A stretch of DNA of 64,000 bases, taken from positions 124,001 to 188,000 of the forward strand of contig NZ_JAESVA010000003.1 of assembly GCF_020621385.1 (NCBI RefSeq), written 5' to 3'. The position numbers were made by a program, and so were the translations under genes. Below the pieces are notes generated by a model. That model was not told where the DNA came from. It did not search any database and worked only from the letters and a program-made list of their open reading frames with translations. Source of the stretch: Acidisoma cellulosilyticum. Lineage in GTDB: Bacteria > Pseudomonadota > Alphaproteobacteria > Acetobacterales > Acetobacteraceae. Numbering within the stretch: position 1 is the stretch's first letter; each line of letters begins with the position of its first letter. Of this stretch, positions 25,523-35,482 are shown one piece after another.

Positions 25523-27205
25523 TCAGGCCCTGACCGTCAGCGCTTCGGTCTGCGCGAGCATGCTGCGCGCGATTTCTTCTTCGCCCATGACGACGAGGTT
25601 GGCACCAAGCCGGGTCAGATGCGGAACCTCGGCGTCGAAATGCGCCCGCGCGATGATCCTGACGTCCGGGTTGGCGGTCCGCGCCTGATCGACGATCTGA
25701 CCGGCCTCGAAAATGTCCGGAATGGCCACGACCACAAGCTTCGCCCCGGCGATATTGGCGGCAGCCAGCACCGCCGGATTAGCAGCATTGCCGGTCATCA
25801 CCGCGACATCCGAATCCTCCAGGCCACGCGCCGTCCCTTCCCCGGCCTCGATCACCAGCAGCGGCCAGCCGTCCGCGCGCAGCCCATCGGCAACGCGCCG
25901 GCCGACGCGGCCATAGCCGATGAGCACGGCATGCTGGGTGAGTTCGGTCCGCGACATCACGACCGGCGCGTCAGGTTCGACGGCCGCGGCCGGCAAGATC
26001 CCGTCTCTGCGCTCGATCCAAGGCCGATAGCGCTTCAGTAGGTAGAACAGCAGCGGGTTGATGATGATCGACAGGATCGCGGCGCCAAGAATGAGATCGC
26101 GGACATCGTGATCGACAAGGCCGAGGCCGATGCCGAGACCCGCGAGAATGAAGGAGAATTCCCCGATCTGGGCGAGGCCGAAAGCGATGGTGAGCGAGGT
26201 CGCCCAGGACCGTTTGAACAGCCGCAGCAGCAGGAAGGCCACACCCGGCGTGCCGATGAGCACAACGAGCAATACGCCCAGCAGTTTCAGCGGCTCATGC
26301 ACGATCACCCGCGGGTCGAACAGCATGCCGACCGAGATGAAAAACAGCACGGCGAAGGCATCGCGCAGCGGCAGGGTTTCCTCGGCCGCTCGCAGGCTGA
26401 GCTGGGATTCGCTCAGAACCATGCCGGCCACGAAGGCGCCAAGCGCGAAGGAGACGCCGAACAGCTCGGCCGCGAAGAAGGCAACGCCGAGGGCGACCGC
26501 CAGCACGGCCAGGCGAAACAGTTCACGCGAACCGGTATGTGCGATGAAATGCAGCAGGGCCGGAATCAGGCGCCGGCCGATCAGCAGCATGACGAGAACG
26601 AAGGCGGCGACCTTGGCCAAGGTCTCGCCCACCATCAGCAGGATGGCGCGCAGCCCCATATGCGCGGCGCCGGAATGCCCCAGAATAGGGCCGATGATCG
26701 GCAGCAGCACCAGGATCAGCACCGTGACGAGGTCCTGGATGACAAGCCAACCGATCGCGATGCGCCCGGCATCGCTATCCACCAGCCGACGTTCCTGTAA
26801 CCCGCGCATGAGGACGACGGTACTGGCGATGCTGAGCGCGCAGCCCAGAACAAGGCCGCCACCAGCGGAAAGGCCCATCAGCCAGCCCAGCCCCTCCCCC
26901 AGCAGGATGGACGCCGCCATCTGTAGAATGGCACCCGGAATGGCGATGGCGCGAACGGCCATCAGATCCTTGACCGAGAAATGCAGCCCGACGCCGAACA
27001 TCAGCAGGATGACGCCGACTTCCGCCAACTGCAGCGCCAGCGCCTGATCGGCGGCGAAACCCGGCGTGAAGGGGCCGACCACGACGCCCGCCATCAGATA
27101 GCCGACGAGCAGCGATGTTCTCAGGCGATTGGCGATGGTCCCCAGAATGAAGGCGAGGCCCAGCCCGACGACCAATAAGGCGATCAGCGGATTGTCGTGC
27201 GGCAT
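25523..27205 (-). CDS. ybaL: CPA2-family cation/proton antiporter (Kef/YbaL-like)
   Basis: This 560-residue protein has an N-terminal Na+/H+ exchanger domain of about 12 membrane helices (residues 1-385) and a C-terminal RCK_N/TrkA-type NAD-binding domain (residues about 410-530, HAVLIGYGRVGRRVADGL carrying G-x-G-x-x-G). This domain pair is that of KefB/C and YbaL. Key features are FGVGLHFSVKDL and GFSFALGAFVAGMVLSES-like motifs. It exports K+ or another monovalent cation in exchange for protons, gated by redox or nucleotide state. It lies between BenE and LacI on the minus strand. Confidence 0.88.
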   Translation of the reverse strand: MPHDNPLIALLVVGLGLAFILGTIANRLRTSLLVGYLMAGVVVGPFTPGFAADQALALQLAEVGVILLMFGVGLHFSVKDLMAVRAIAIPGAILQMAASILLGEGLGWLMGLSAGGGLVLGCALSIASTVVLMRGLQERRLVDSDAGRIAIGWLVIQDLVTVLILVLLPIIGPILGHSGAAHMGLRAILLMVGETLAKVAAFVLVMLLIGRRLIPALLHFIAHTGSRELFRLAVLAVALGVAFFAAELFGVSFALGAFVAGMVLSESQLSLRAAEETLPLRDAFAVLFFISVGMLFDPRVIVHEPLKLLGVLLVVLIGTPGVAFLLLRLFKRSWATSLTIAFGLAQIGEFSFILAGLGIGLGLVDHDVRDLILGAAILSIIINPLLFYLLKRYRPWIERRDGILPAAAVEPDAPVVMSRTELTQHAVLIGYGRVGRRVADGLRADGWPLLVIEAGEGTARGLEDSDVAVMTGNAANPAVLAAANIAGAKLVVVAIPDIFEAGQIVDQARTANPDVRIIARAHFDAEVPHLTRLGANLVVMGEEEIARSMLAQTEALTVRA

Positions 27206-27303
27206 AGGCAGACCCTTCGAAGCTCCCTCGGGTCTAACAATGATTGCCGCGGATGCCTATGCGCTGCCCGCGGTCCGCCCGCACTTTCTGGTCAGTACCG
27301 CTG

Positions 27304-28392
27304 TCACGCTGCCTTGGGCGCCGCGACCGATCCGCGAATGACCAGCTTGGTCGGGTGGTCGGTCTCGATCGGACCCTGATCGTCCGGGCTGGGCGGTGCG
27401 ATCAGGCTCAGCAGCAGCCGACAGGCCGAGCGACCCAGCGTCTCGCCACATTGGTCAACCGAGGTCAGCCCCGGTTGCACGAGACTGGCGAGCGGTATGT
27501 CGTCGAAGCCGCAGAGGCTGATATCGCCCGGGACATCGAGACCGATCTCACGGCAATAGAGCATGGCGCCGATCGCCATCAGATCATTGGCGCAAATCAG
27601 CGCGGTGGGACGCTCCGCCGGCGGCCCGCTCAATAGAATGCGCGCGGCGGCATAGCCGGATTCCTGCTGATAATCGCCGGCCACGACCGGCACGCTGTCC
27701 GGATCAATGCCGGCCGCCGCCAAAGCCTCCCGGTAGCCGGCCATGCGCTGACCGGCGGTCCAAAGATTGGGTGCCCCGGAAATGATGCCGACGCGGTGAT
27801 GACCTTGGCTCAGCACATGGTCGGCGACCGCCCGCGCCCCCCGCCGGTTCGTGGACACGACCGACGGGACATCCAGACCCGGCAGCCGCTCATCCACCAG
27901 AACCAGGCTATTGCTTTGCACCAATTCCATCAGCGACGGCGTCAGCATGCCACTGCCGCTGAGAAAGATGAGACCATCCAACCGCCGCGCCCGCAGAACC
28001 TGACTATAATAGTTTTCCCAATGCTGCGCGGATTGCGTGGTGCAGAGCACAAGCAGCATGTCGCGGGCCTGGGCAATTTCCTGCACGCCCGAGGCCACGG
28101 CGGCGAAATAGGGATTACGGAGATCAGGGGCGATCAGGCCGATGGAGCCCGCGCGACCGGCTTTCAGGTTGCGCGCTAAAAGATTGGGCTCATAGCGCAA
28201 AGCGTTGATCGCGCTGTTCACGCGCAGCCTTGTCTCGGCCGACACTTGGCCGCTGCGATTGATCACGTAACTGACAGTACTCACGGCGACGCCGGCGACG
28301 CGCGCCACGTCGCGGATCGTCGGCCGCCGTCCCGGATCATCCCGGTTTGCCGGATCCGGAAGTGACACGGCAGTTGACAGCCTGCGTTTCAT
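27304..28392 (-). CDS. LacI-family transcriptional regulator
   Basis: This 362-residue protein has an N-terminal helix-turn-helix (about residues 25-48, TIRDVARVAGVAVSTVSYVIN, partly quoted) and the hinge region NLLARNLKAGRAGSIGLI, followed by a periplasmic-binding-protein-like sensor domain that ends with VAAPKAA. LacI proteins repress or activate sugar or nucleoside catabolic genes. It is divergent from the orphan substrate-binding protein gene, with 257 bp between them, and a GTTTC-N10-GAAAC inverted repeat lies in that space. It probably controls the SBP-M24 pair. Confidence 0.88.
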   Translation of the reverse strand: MKRRLSTAVSLPDPANRDDPGRRPTIRDVARVAGVAVSTVSYVINRSGQVSAETRLRVNSAINALRYEPNLLARNLKAGRAGSIGLIAPDLRNPYFAAVASGVQEIAQARDMLLVLCTTQSAQHWENYYSQVLRARRLDGLIFLSGSGMLTPSLMELVQSNSLVLVDERLPGLDVPSVVSTNRRGARAVADHVLSQGHHRVGIISGAPNLWTAGQRMAGYREALAAAGIDPDSVPVVAGDYQQESGYAAARILLSGPPAERPTALICANDLMAIGAMLYCREIGLDVPGDISLCGFDDIPLASLVQPGLTSVDQCGETLGRSACRLLLSLIAPPSPDDQGPIETDHPTKLVIRGSVAAPKAA

Positions 28393-28566
28393 ACTAAGCT
28401 CCCGTTTGCAGTACCAGCAAGACGACAGGGTCGAACGCCAGCCAGCATCGATTCAACGGCCCATATTTCAAGGCAGAGTGTATTCAGTAGTTAAACCGAC
28501 CTACACCCCTGGCCCATAGGTTTTTTCTATATCGCCAATTTTTTGCTTGAACTTTCAACACGAACC

Positions 28567-28604
28567 GTTTCACATTTCCGCGAAACAGATCGACATCGTA
28601 TTAT
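28567..28604 (+). promoter_or_regulatory. LacI-type operator and candidate promoter for the SBP gene
   Basis: GTTTC (28567-28571) and GAAAC (28582-28586) form an inverted repeat, with TTTC-CGC-GAAA (28575-28585) nested in it. TATTAT at 28599-28604 is a good -10, and the repeat covers the expected -35 area. It lies between lacI and the binding-protein gene. This is a weak call by sequence alone, since only the -10 matches well. The rest of the 28393-28649 gap shows only AT-rich runs. Confidence 0.4.
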
Positions 28605-28649
28605 CGTATAGCCCAGGCGATTTCCTCTTACCTTTGAGAGCCCCAATCC

Positions 28650-29642
28650 ATGCGACCCAGCTTTTCGCTCAAGCTTGTTACAATCCTCGCCATGGGATTA
28701 GTTCTTTCGCCTAGATTTTCGGGCGGCCCTGTCCAAGCGGCTAGTCTGACGCCGGTCAACTTTGTCTATGACTGGCCGGTCGCTGATTTCGATATGGTAC
28801 CCATTGTGGTGGGCCAGGAAAAGGGCTTCTACGCGAAACACGGCTTGAATGTGTCCGTGCTCTTCCCACCCGATGCGCAGACAACAGCACGCATGCTGGC
28901 GACCAAGCGCGCCGATATCGGATTCGAAGCGACGACCGATCTGGTCTTCGCCGCGAATCAGGGCATCCCCGTCATCTCGATCGCAAACTTCACCCAGACC
29001 AATAGTTGGTGCCTCATCGGCCGCCCCGGTGAACCTGTCGATGTCACCAAGCTGAAAGGCAAGTCGATCGGTATCTTCACCGATTCCTGGACCAAGGCGA
29101 TGATGGGCTTCGTCCTCAAGAAGGCCGGGCTTCAGGAGTCCGACGTGAAGCAGATCATCGCGACAGATGATGATATGCCCATGCTACTTTCTAAAAAGAT
29201 TGATATTGCGACAAACGCGGCCGCTTACGGCCTCGCCGAAGTGGAAGACGGTGCGCATGAAATGCCGGTCCTGGACTGCAATGACGCAATCGGCGTGCCC
29301 AATATCCCTGTCTGGGTCTTCACCGGTTCCCCGGATTGGCTGAAAGCCAATGCGGCGACGGTCAAGGCCTGGCTTGCCGCGACCTCCGAGGCGATCGACT
29401 GGAGCATTGCCCACCCAACCGACGCGGCCAAGATTTTCACCAAAGCCTATCCGCCGGCCGGCAGCGAGAATTACAACTTGATCGGCTGGACCTATACGGC
29501 CGGGTTGATGAAGGGACCTGACGGCTATTTCAAGCAGACCGACCAGCAATGGACCGTTCTGGCCCAGGCACTCAAGGATATCGGTCAGATCTCCGAGGTC
29601 AAAGCACCGTCGCTATACTATACGAACGATTATCTGCCGTGA
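28650..29642 (+). CDS. NMT1/ThiY-like periplasmic substrate-binding protein
   Basis: This 330-residue protein has a signal peptide (about residues 1-32, ending QAA) and the NMT1/THI5-like fold: VNFVYDWPVADFDMVPIVVGQEKGFYAKHGL (partly given), MLATKRADIGFEATTDLVFAANQGIPVISI, and LKGKSIGIFTDSWTK. Members bind a thiamine precursor (HMP/formylaminopyrimidine) or other small acid for an ABC transporter. No permease or ATPase gene lies next to it, which is unusual. Its stop overlaps the start of the M24 gene (GTGA). The ligand is unknown. Confidence 0.85.
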   Translation: MRPSFSLKLVTILAMGLVLSPRFSGGPVQAASLTPVNFVYDWPVADFDMVPIVVGQEKGFYAKHGLNVSVLFPPDAQTTARMLATKRADIGFEATTDLVFAANQGIPVISIANFTQTNSWCLIGRPGEPVDVTKLKGKSIGIFTDSWTKAMMGFVLKKAGLQESDVKQIIATDDDMPMLLSKKIDIATNAAAYGLAEVEDGAHEMPVLDCNDAIGVPNIPVWVFTGSPDWLKANAATVKAWLAATSEAIDWSIAHPTDAAKIFTKAYPPAGSENYNLIGWTYTAGLMKGPDGYFKQTDQQWTVLAQALKDIGQISEVKAPSLYYTNDYLP

Positions 29643-30361
29643 TTTCATCTATCATATATCTAAGTGCCGCCGATCTTGCCCGCTACGAAACCGCCCAGGC
29701 TCTGGCGCGGGACAGTCTGGCGGAGATCGCTCAATACATCCAACCGGGTGCGACGGAAGCGAGCCTGATGGAGGATTGCCGGCGCATCATGGATGCGCGC
29801 GGCGCCACCGGCTACTGGTGGTACGGTGTCCCGGCCGTCATCCTGGCCGGGCCGCGCCTGCGTGTTTCCGAGGAAGGCGATGTCTATCAGGCAGCGACCA
29901 TTCCAATCGGACCCGACGACATGGTGACGATCGACGTCGCGCCGGAAATCGACGGTATATGGGGTGACGCTGCCCGCAGTTTCTTTCTGAAAGACGGGCA
30001 GATCGTCTCCCCGGAGGACGCGGGACCCGCGCAAGCCGAGGGCATGGCGGCGGAAGCGGCGCTGCATGCCCATCTTCTTGCCACAGCACGACCGGAGATG
30101 ACCTTCCAGCAGCTGCACGCGGCCATGGCCGAACGCCTCGCCGGACTCGGCTTCGCGAATTTGGATTTCCTCGGCAATTTTGGCCATAATATCGGCGATG
30201 ACCTGCATGGCCGCGCCTATATGGATGCGCATTGCTCGGTTCGGCTGGATAGCGTGCCGATGTTCACCTTCGAGCCGCATATCGCGAAGGCTGGCAGCCC
30301 ACTCGCCTTCAAATACGAAGAAGTCTATCGCTTCGCGGATGGCCGGCTGCGGCTGCTGTAA
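29639..30361 (+). CDS. M24 (creatinase/aminopeptidase-fold) metallohydrolase
   Basis: This 240-residue protein has the pita-bread fold ligands in order: D in VTIDVAPE, D in WGDAARS, H in NFGHNIGDDLHG, E in FTFEPHI and E in KYEEVYRF, so the two-metal site is intact. It starts at GTG 29639, overlapping the binding protein stop by four bases; no separate ribosome binding site is obvious. It is shorter than prolidases, lacking the N-terminal domain, and resembles small M24 proteins annotated as Xaa-Pro peptidase-like. Its pairing with an orphan ThiY-like SBP suggests hydrolysis of the imported compound; this is inference. Confidence 0.8.
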   Translation: MISSIIYLSAADLARYETAQALARDSLAEIAQYIQPGATEASLMEDCRRIMDARGATGYWWYGVPAVILAGPRLRVSEEGDVYQAATIPIGPDDMVTIDVAPEIDGIWGDAARSFFLKDGQIVSPEDAGPAQAEGMAAEAALHAHLLATARPEMTFQQLHAAMAERLAGLGFANLDFLGNFGHNIGDDLHGRAYMDAHCSVRLDSVPMFTFEPHIAKAGSPLAFKYEEVYRFADGRLRLL

Positions 30362-30420
30362 TTCGCCAAGATAGCGAGGCCGTCGCCCACAGCCTTGCCG
30401 CGCACGACCGGGAAGAGGTT

Positions 30421-31623
30421 CTACAGCCTGCGAACGATATAGGCTTCGCGCAGCTTCGACTCGATGAACGAGCCATGGGCCGCGTCACGCGCTTCGATCA
30501 TCACCTCAAGCTGTGCCGCCTGGACGGTCGGCGAGCTGAACAGGCGGTGATGCGCTACTTCCAGAATATTGCCGCCCTCATTGCCGATGCGCGTCGCGAT
30601 ATCGCCCAGCATGCCGGGCCGATCCGGCATTTCCAGCACCAGACGCAGCATGCGCCCGTCCCGCAGCAGATTGCGCTGCAGGGTGTTGGCCAGAATGCGC
30701 GCATCGATATTGCCACCGCAGACGGGCAGACCGACACGCTTGCCGGCGAAGCGATCCGGGTATTGCAGCACAGCTGCCAAGGCCGCCGCCCCGGCCCCTT
30801 CGGCCACCAGTTTGGCGCCTTCGGCGAGCAGACCAATGGCCTGCTCGACCGTCGCTTCCGGCACGATGAGCACTTCGATACCGAACGTCTTCAGAATGTC
30901 GAAGGGCAATTCACCGACGTCGCGCACCGCCATACCTTCGGCGACCGTTTGGCCGCCGACCGATACCGGCATACCCGCCAGCCGCTGCGCCATGGCGCTA
31001 TAGGCTTCGACTTCGACACCGAGGATTTCGATACCGGGCTTCATCGCGCGTGCAGCAGTCGCACAACCGGCCATCAAACCGCCGCCACCGATCGGGATCA
31101 CCAGGACATCGAGATCAGGAAAATCCTGCAGCAATTCCAGCGCCAGGGTGCCTTGGCCCGCGATAATGCCCGGATCGTCATAGGGATGGATGAAAACCAA
31201 CCCTTCGGTTTCGGCTAGGTGATGCGCATGCGCCGCCGCTTCCGCCAGGCTTTCGCCATGCAGCACGACGCGCGCGCCCCAGGATGCCGTGCGCGTCACC
31301 TTGGTGGTGGGCGTGAATTTCGGCATCACGATCGTCGCGGCCACGCCCAGCAGATGGGCATGGCGCGCCACCGCCTGCGCATGATTGCCGGCGGACATGG
31401 CGATCACGCCGCGGGCGGCCTCATCCGCCGTCAGCAGCGCCAGACGGTTCGCGGCCCCACGCTCCTTGAAAGCGCCGGTCACCTGCAGATTGTCGAGCTT
31501 GAGCACGATCTCCGCGCCGGTCGCCCGGCTCAGCGTATCGCTCCGCACGGCGGGCGTGCGCAGCACACGGCCAGCAATACGGCCGCACGCGGCCTCGATA
31601 TCCGCGAAACTGACGAGGGTCAT
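30421..31623 (-). CDS. ilvA: Threonine ammonia-lyase with ACT-like domain
   Basis: This 400-residue PLP enzyme deaminates threonine to 2-oxobutanoate, the first step towards isoleucine. The PLP lysine is in LQVTGAFKERGAANRL (about residue 53) and the PLP-binding glycine loop is in PIGGGGLMAGCAT. The C-terminal ~80 residues are an ACT-like domain (LRLVLEMPDRPGMLGDIATRIG) that would bind an allosteric effector. It ends the minus-strand carA-carB-greA-ilvA block, 12 bp after greA. The start is ATG 31623. Confidence 0.93.
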   Translation of the reverse strand: MTLVSFADIEAACGRIAGRVLRTPAVRSDTLSRATGAEIVLKLDNLQVTGAFKERGAANRLALLTADEAARGVIAMSAGNHAQAVARHAHLLGVAATIVMPKFTPTTKVTRTASWGARVVLHGESLAEAAAHAHHLAETEGLVFIHPYDDPGIIAGQGTLALELLQDFPDLDVLVIPIGGGGLMAGCATAARAMKPGIEILGVEVEAYSAMAQRLAGMPVSVGGQTVAEGMAVRDVGELPFDILKTFGIEVLIVPEATVEQAIGLLAEGAKLVAEGAGAAALAAVLQYPDRFAGKRVGLPVCGGNIDARILANTLQRNLLRDGRMLRLVLEMPDRPGMLGDIATRIGNEGGNILEVAHHRLFSSPTVQAAQLEVMIEARDAAHGSFIESKLREAYIVRRL

Positions 31624-31635
31624 GCTACCCTCCGC

Positions 31636-32109
31636 TCAGCCGAAGCGGACCGTAATAATCTCGTAGGATCGATCCCCGCCCGGTGCCGGGACTGAGACGG
31701 TGTCGCCCTTCTTCTTACCGATCAGCGACTTCGCGAGCGGCGACGAGACCGAGAGCAGGCCGAGTTTGATATCCGCCTCGTGCACGCCGACGATCTGATA
31801 GGTCGCTTCCTTGTCGGTCTCCTCATCCACCAGCTGTACATGGGCGCCGAACTTGACGTTCTCGCCGGAGAGCGACGCCGGATCGATCACCTCGGCGGCC
31901 GAGACGATCTCCTCAAGCTCCTGAATACGCCCCTCGATGAAGGACTGGCGCTCGCGCGCCGCATGATATTCAGCGTTCTCGCTGAGATCGCCATGGCTGC
32001 GCGCCTCGGCGATAGCGCGAATAACGGCAGGCCGCTCCTCGCTGCGCAGCTGCCGTAACTCGGTCTCCAGGCGGACCAGGCCAGGCCCGGTCATCGGAAA
32101 TTTCTGCAC
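31636..32109 (-). CDS. greA: Transcription elongation factor GreA
   Basis: This 157-residue protein rescues backtracked RNA polymerase by stimulating cleavage of the nascent transcript. It has the N-terminal coiled coil with the acidic tip (LSENAEYHAARERQSFIEGRIQELE) and the C-terminal FKBP-like domain (PLAKSLIGKKKGDTVSVPAPGGDRSYEI). Length and motifs are standard. The start is ATG 32109. The gene lies 126 bp downstream of carB, with two hairpins in between that may attenuate read-through. ilvA follows. Confidence 0.96.
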   Translation of the reverse strand: MQKFPMTGPGLVRLETELRQLRSEERPAVIRAIAEARSHGDLSENAEYHAARERQSFIEGRIQELEEIVSAAEVIDPASLSGENVKFGAHVQLVDEETDKEATYQIVGVHEADIKLGLLSVSSPLAKSLIGKKKGDTVSVPAPGGDRSYEIITVRFG

Positions 32110-32190
32110 GCAACGTCCTCGCAGTCATCAGTCAACTAGGACTGGTTAACAAAGCAAAGAGGCCGGATCACGGCGTGACCCAGCCCCGGT

Positions 32191-32234
32191 CTCCCGGATA
32201 ATCCGGGAGTTTGCCAGCGAAGCTAGAGCTGGCA
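32191..32234 (-). terminator. Two tandem hairpins between carB and greA
   Basis: TGCCAGC (32212-32218) and GCTGGCA (32228-32234) form one hairpin directly after the carB stop; CTCCCGGA (32191-32198) and TCCGGGAG (32202-32209) form a second, 8-bp perfect stem with a 3-base loop. No poly-U run follows on the minus strand, so full termination is uncertain. They may attenuate expression of greA and ilvA relative to carAB. Confidence 0.5.
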
Positions 32235-32235
32235 G

Positions 32236-35200
32236 TCAAAACGGGGATCGAAAGTACGACTGTAGCGGCGCAACTTCAAGCGGCCCTGTTTTCATAGCCG
32301 CTACCGCGTGAACGGCGGCCCTGGCTCCGGCGATCGTCGTGAAATGCGGCACCCCCAGGGTCAGCGCACTGCGGCGGATATCGAAGCTGTCCCTGACCGA
32401 TTGCGGGGTGGAGGCTGTGTTGATCACCATCTGAATGTCGCCGGATTGAATAGCGTCCACGCAATGTGGGCGGCCTTCCAGCACTTTGGCAACCGTCTTC
32501 ACCTCAATCCCTGCCTCCCGGATACGGGCGGCCGTACCTTTTGTGGCGATGATCCGGAAACCCATTTCGGCCAGACGCCGGGCCAGCGGCACCAAGGCAG
32601 CCTTGTCCGATTCCTTGACCGAGAGGAAGACGGCACCTTCCATCGGCAGACGGACCCCCGCCCCCAACTGCGCCTTGGCGAAGGCGCGAGCGAAATTAGT
32701 GTCGAGACCCATAACCTCGCCGGTCGACTTCATCTCCGGCCCCAGAATGGTATCGACCTCGGGGAAGCGCGCGAAGGGGAAGACCGATTCCTTCACCGCG
32801 ACATGCGGCCGCTCGGCATGGCCGTCCAGGTTGAAGCTCGAAAGCTTGGCGCCCGCCATGACCTGGGCACCGATCTTGGCGATCGGCACGCCCGTGGCCT
32901 TCGCGACGAAGGGCACCGTGCGGGCTGCACGGGGATTGACCTCCAGCACGTAGATCGTCTCGTCCTTGATCGCATACTGGACGTTCATCAGACCGATGAC
33001 GTTCAGCGCACGAGCCATGGCGACCGTCTCGGCCTTCAATTCCTCGACAATCGCGGGCGACAGCGAATAGGGCGGCAACGAACAAGCGCTGTCACCGGAA
33101 TGGATACCGGCTTCCTCGATATGCTCCATAACGCCGGCAACGAAGACCTGTTCGCCGTCTGCGATGCAATCGACATCGACTTCAATGGCATCGTTCAGAT
33201 AGCGGTCGATGAGAACGGGGTTGTCGCCGGACACGCGCACCGCTTCCCGCATGTAGCGGGCAAGCTGCGTGCGATCATGCACGATCTCCATCGCGCGGCC
33301 GCCAAGCACATAGCTCGGCCGGATCACGACGGGATAGCCGATGCGCTCGGTGATCGCCTCGGCCTCGGCGGTGGACCGCGCAATACCGTTTTCCGGCTGA
33401 CGCAGGCCGAGCTTATGCAGCAGTTCCTGAAAGCGCTCGCGATCCTCGGCGATGTCGATCGCATCCGCGCTGGTGCCGAGCACGGGAATGCCGGCGGCGG
33501 ACAGGGCCTGGGACAGCTTCAACGGGGTCTGGCCGCCATACTGCACGATGCAGCCAAGTACCTCGCCGTTCTGCTGTTCGCGGCGAATGATGGCGATGAC
33601 GTCTTCCGCCGTCAGCGGCTCGAAATAGAGTCGGTCGGAAGTATCGTAGTCGGTGCTGACGGTTTCCGGGTTGCAATTGACCATGATGGTCTCGAACCCG
33701 GCATCCTTCAGCGCATAGGCCGCGTGGACACAGCAATAGTCGAATTCGATGCCCTGGCCGATGCGGTTGGGACCGCCGCCAAGGATAATGATCTTCTTCC
33801 GCTCGGTCGGATCGCTTTCGCAAACCGGCTCACCAAAACCCGTCTCATAGGTCGAGTACATATAAGGTGTGGCGGAGGCGAATTCGGCGGCGCAGGTATC
33901 GATGCGCTTATAGACCGGCCGGACGCCAAGTTTTTCACGAGCGGCCGCGATCTCGGGCGCGCTCTGACCGCAGAGTTTTGCAAGCTGCGTGTCGGAGAAG
34001 CCCAGCGCCTTGATCCGGCGCAGACCGAGCGCGGTCTGCGGCAGGCCATGGGCGCGCAGTTCGGCTTCGGCATCAACGATGCGCTTCAGCTCGCCCAGGA
34101 TCCAGGGGTCGAACTTGCAGCAGTCATGGATCTCTTCCAGGCTCAGCCCGGCGCGGATCGCCTGCGCCGCCATGATCAGACGATCGGGCTTAGGCTGGGA
34201 CAAAGCCGCGCGGAAAGCGTCCGGCGTGCCGTCGCCCGGTGCCTCGATCTCATCGAGACCGGAGAAGCCGGTCTCCATGCTGCGCAGACCCTTCTGCATC
34301 GCTTCCGCGAAGGAACGGCCGATCGCCATGGCCTCGCCCACCGACTTCATGCTGGTGGAGAGCAGCGCCGGCGTGCCGGGAAACTTCTCGAAGGTGAAAC
34401 GGGGAATCTTGACGACGACATAGTCGATCGTCGGCTCAAAACTCGCCGGCGTCGTGCGGGTGATGTCGTTCTTCAGCTCATCCAGCGTATAGCCCACAGC
34501 CAACTTCGCCGCGATCTTGGCGATCGGGAAGCCGGTCGCCTTGGAGGCGAGTGCGGAGGAGCGCGAGACGCGCGGATTCATTTCGATCACGACCATGCGG
34601 CCGTCAGCGGGATTGAGGCCGAACTGAACGTTGGACCCGCCGGTATCGACGCCGATCTTGCGCAGGCAGGCGATAGAGGCATCGCGCATGCGCTGGTATT
34701 CTTTGTCGGTCAGCGTCAGCGCCGGGGCGACCGTCACACTGTCGCCGGTATGGACGCCCATCGGATCGACGTTTTCGATCGAGCAGATGATGATGCAGTT
34801 GTCGGCGCTGTCGCGCACGACCTCCATCTCATATTCCTTCCAGCCGAGGACGCTTTCCTCGATCAGAACCTCGGTCGTCGGGCTGGCATCCAGACCGCCG
34901 GCCACGATCCGCTCGAACTCCGCTTTGTTATAGGCGATGCCGCCGCCGGTGCCGCCCAGCGTGAAGCTGGGGCGAATGACGGCAGGAAGGCCGACCAGCG
35001 CCAGCGCCTCGCGCGCCTCGTCCATCGTATGGGCGATGGCGCTTATCGGACTTTCGATGCCGATTTCGGTCATCGCATCGCGGAACTTCAGCCGATCCTC
35101 GGCGCGGTCGATGACATCGGCCTTGGCGCCGATCAGCTCGACACCGTGCTTGGCAAGGATGCCGGCGCGGTCCAAGGTCAGCGCCGTATTCAGCGCCGTC

Positions 35201-35478
35201 TGGCCGCCCATGGTCGGCAGCAGCGCATCCGGCTTTTCACGGATGATGATCCGCTCGACCATTTCGGGCGTAATAGGCTCGATATAGGTGGCGTCAGCCA
35301 GCGACGGATCGGTCATGATCGTCGCCGGGTTCGAATTGATAAGGATGACGCGATAGCCTTCCTCGCGCAGCGCCTTGCAGGCCTGGGCGCCGGAATAGTC
35401 GAATTCGCAGGCCTGACCGATGACGATGGGGCCGGCGCCGATGATCAGGATCGAACGGATGTCTGTACGTTTCGGCAT
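32236..35478 (-). CDS. carB: Carbamoyl-phosphate synthase large chain
   Basis: This 1080-residue protein makes carbamoyl phosphate from ammonia, bicarbonate and two ATP, for pyrimidine and arginine synthesis. It contains two ATP-grasp halves, [25 protein letters not shown] at the start of the first and [24 protein letters not shown] at the start of the second (both partly given), and a C-terminal MGS-like regulatory domain (about residues 940-1080). I start it at ATG 35478 (MPKRTDIRS), 4 bp after the carA stop; the upstream in-frame extension would run into carA. Two hairpins follow the stop. Confidence 0.97.
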   Translation of the reverse strand: MPKRTDIRSILIIGAGPIVIGQACEFDYSGAQACKALREEGYRVILINSNPATIMTDPSLADATYIEPITPEMVERIIIREKPDALLPTMGGQTALNTALTLDRAGILAKHGVELIGAKADVIDRAEDRLKFRDAMTEIGIESPISAIAHTMDEAREALALVGLPAVIRPSFTLGGTGGGIAYNKAEFERIVAGGLDASPTTEVLIEESVLGWKEYEMEVVRDSADNCIIICSIENVDPMGVHTGDSVTVAPALTLTDKEYQRMRDASIACLRKIGVDTGGSNVQFGLNPADGRMVVIEMNPRVSRSSALASKATGFPIAKIAAKLAVGYTLDELKNDITRTTPASFEPTIDYVVVKIPRFTFEKFPGTPALLSTSMKSVGEAMAIGRSFAEAMQKGLRSMETGFSGLDEIEAPGDGTPDAFRAALSQPKPDRLIMAAQAIRAGLSLEEIHDCCKFDPWILGELKRIVDAEAELRAHGLPQTALGLRRIKALGFSDTQLAKLCGQSAPEIAAAREKLGVRPVYKRIDTCAAEFASATPYMYSTYETGFGEPVCESDPTERKKIIILGGGPNRIGQGIEFDYCCVHAAYALKDAGFETIMVNCNPETVSTDYDTSDRLYFEPLTAEDVIAIIRREQQNGEVLGCIVQYGGQTPLKLSQALSAAGIPVLGTSADAIDIAEDRERFQELLHKLGLRQPENGIARSTAEAEAITERIGYPVVIRPSYVLGGRAMEIVHDRTQLARYMREAVRVSGDNPVLIDRYLNDAIEVDVDCIADGEQVFVAGVMEHIEEAGIHSGDSACSLPPYSLSPAIVEELKAETVAMARALNVIGLMNVQYAIKDETIYVLEVNPRAARTVPFVAKATGVPIAKIGAQVMAGAKLSSFNLDGHAERPHVAVKESVFPFARFPEVDTILGPEMKSTGEVMGLDTNFARAFAKAQLGAGVRLPMEGAVFLSVKESDKAALVPLARRLAEMGFRIIATKGTAARIREAGIEVKTVAKVLEGRPHCVDAIQSGDIQMVINTASTPQSVRDSFDIRRSALTLGVPHFTTIAGARAAVHAVAAMKTGPLEVAPLQSYFRSPF

Positions 35479-35482
35479 GGAC

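Noticed and set aside
28393-28649. TPP riboswitch before the ThiY-like gene
   Set aside because: No CTGAGA core with the matching thi-box halves is found.
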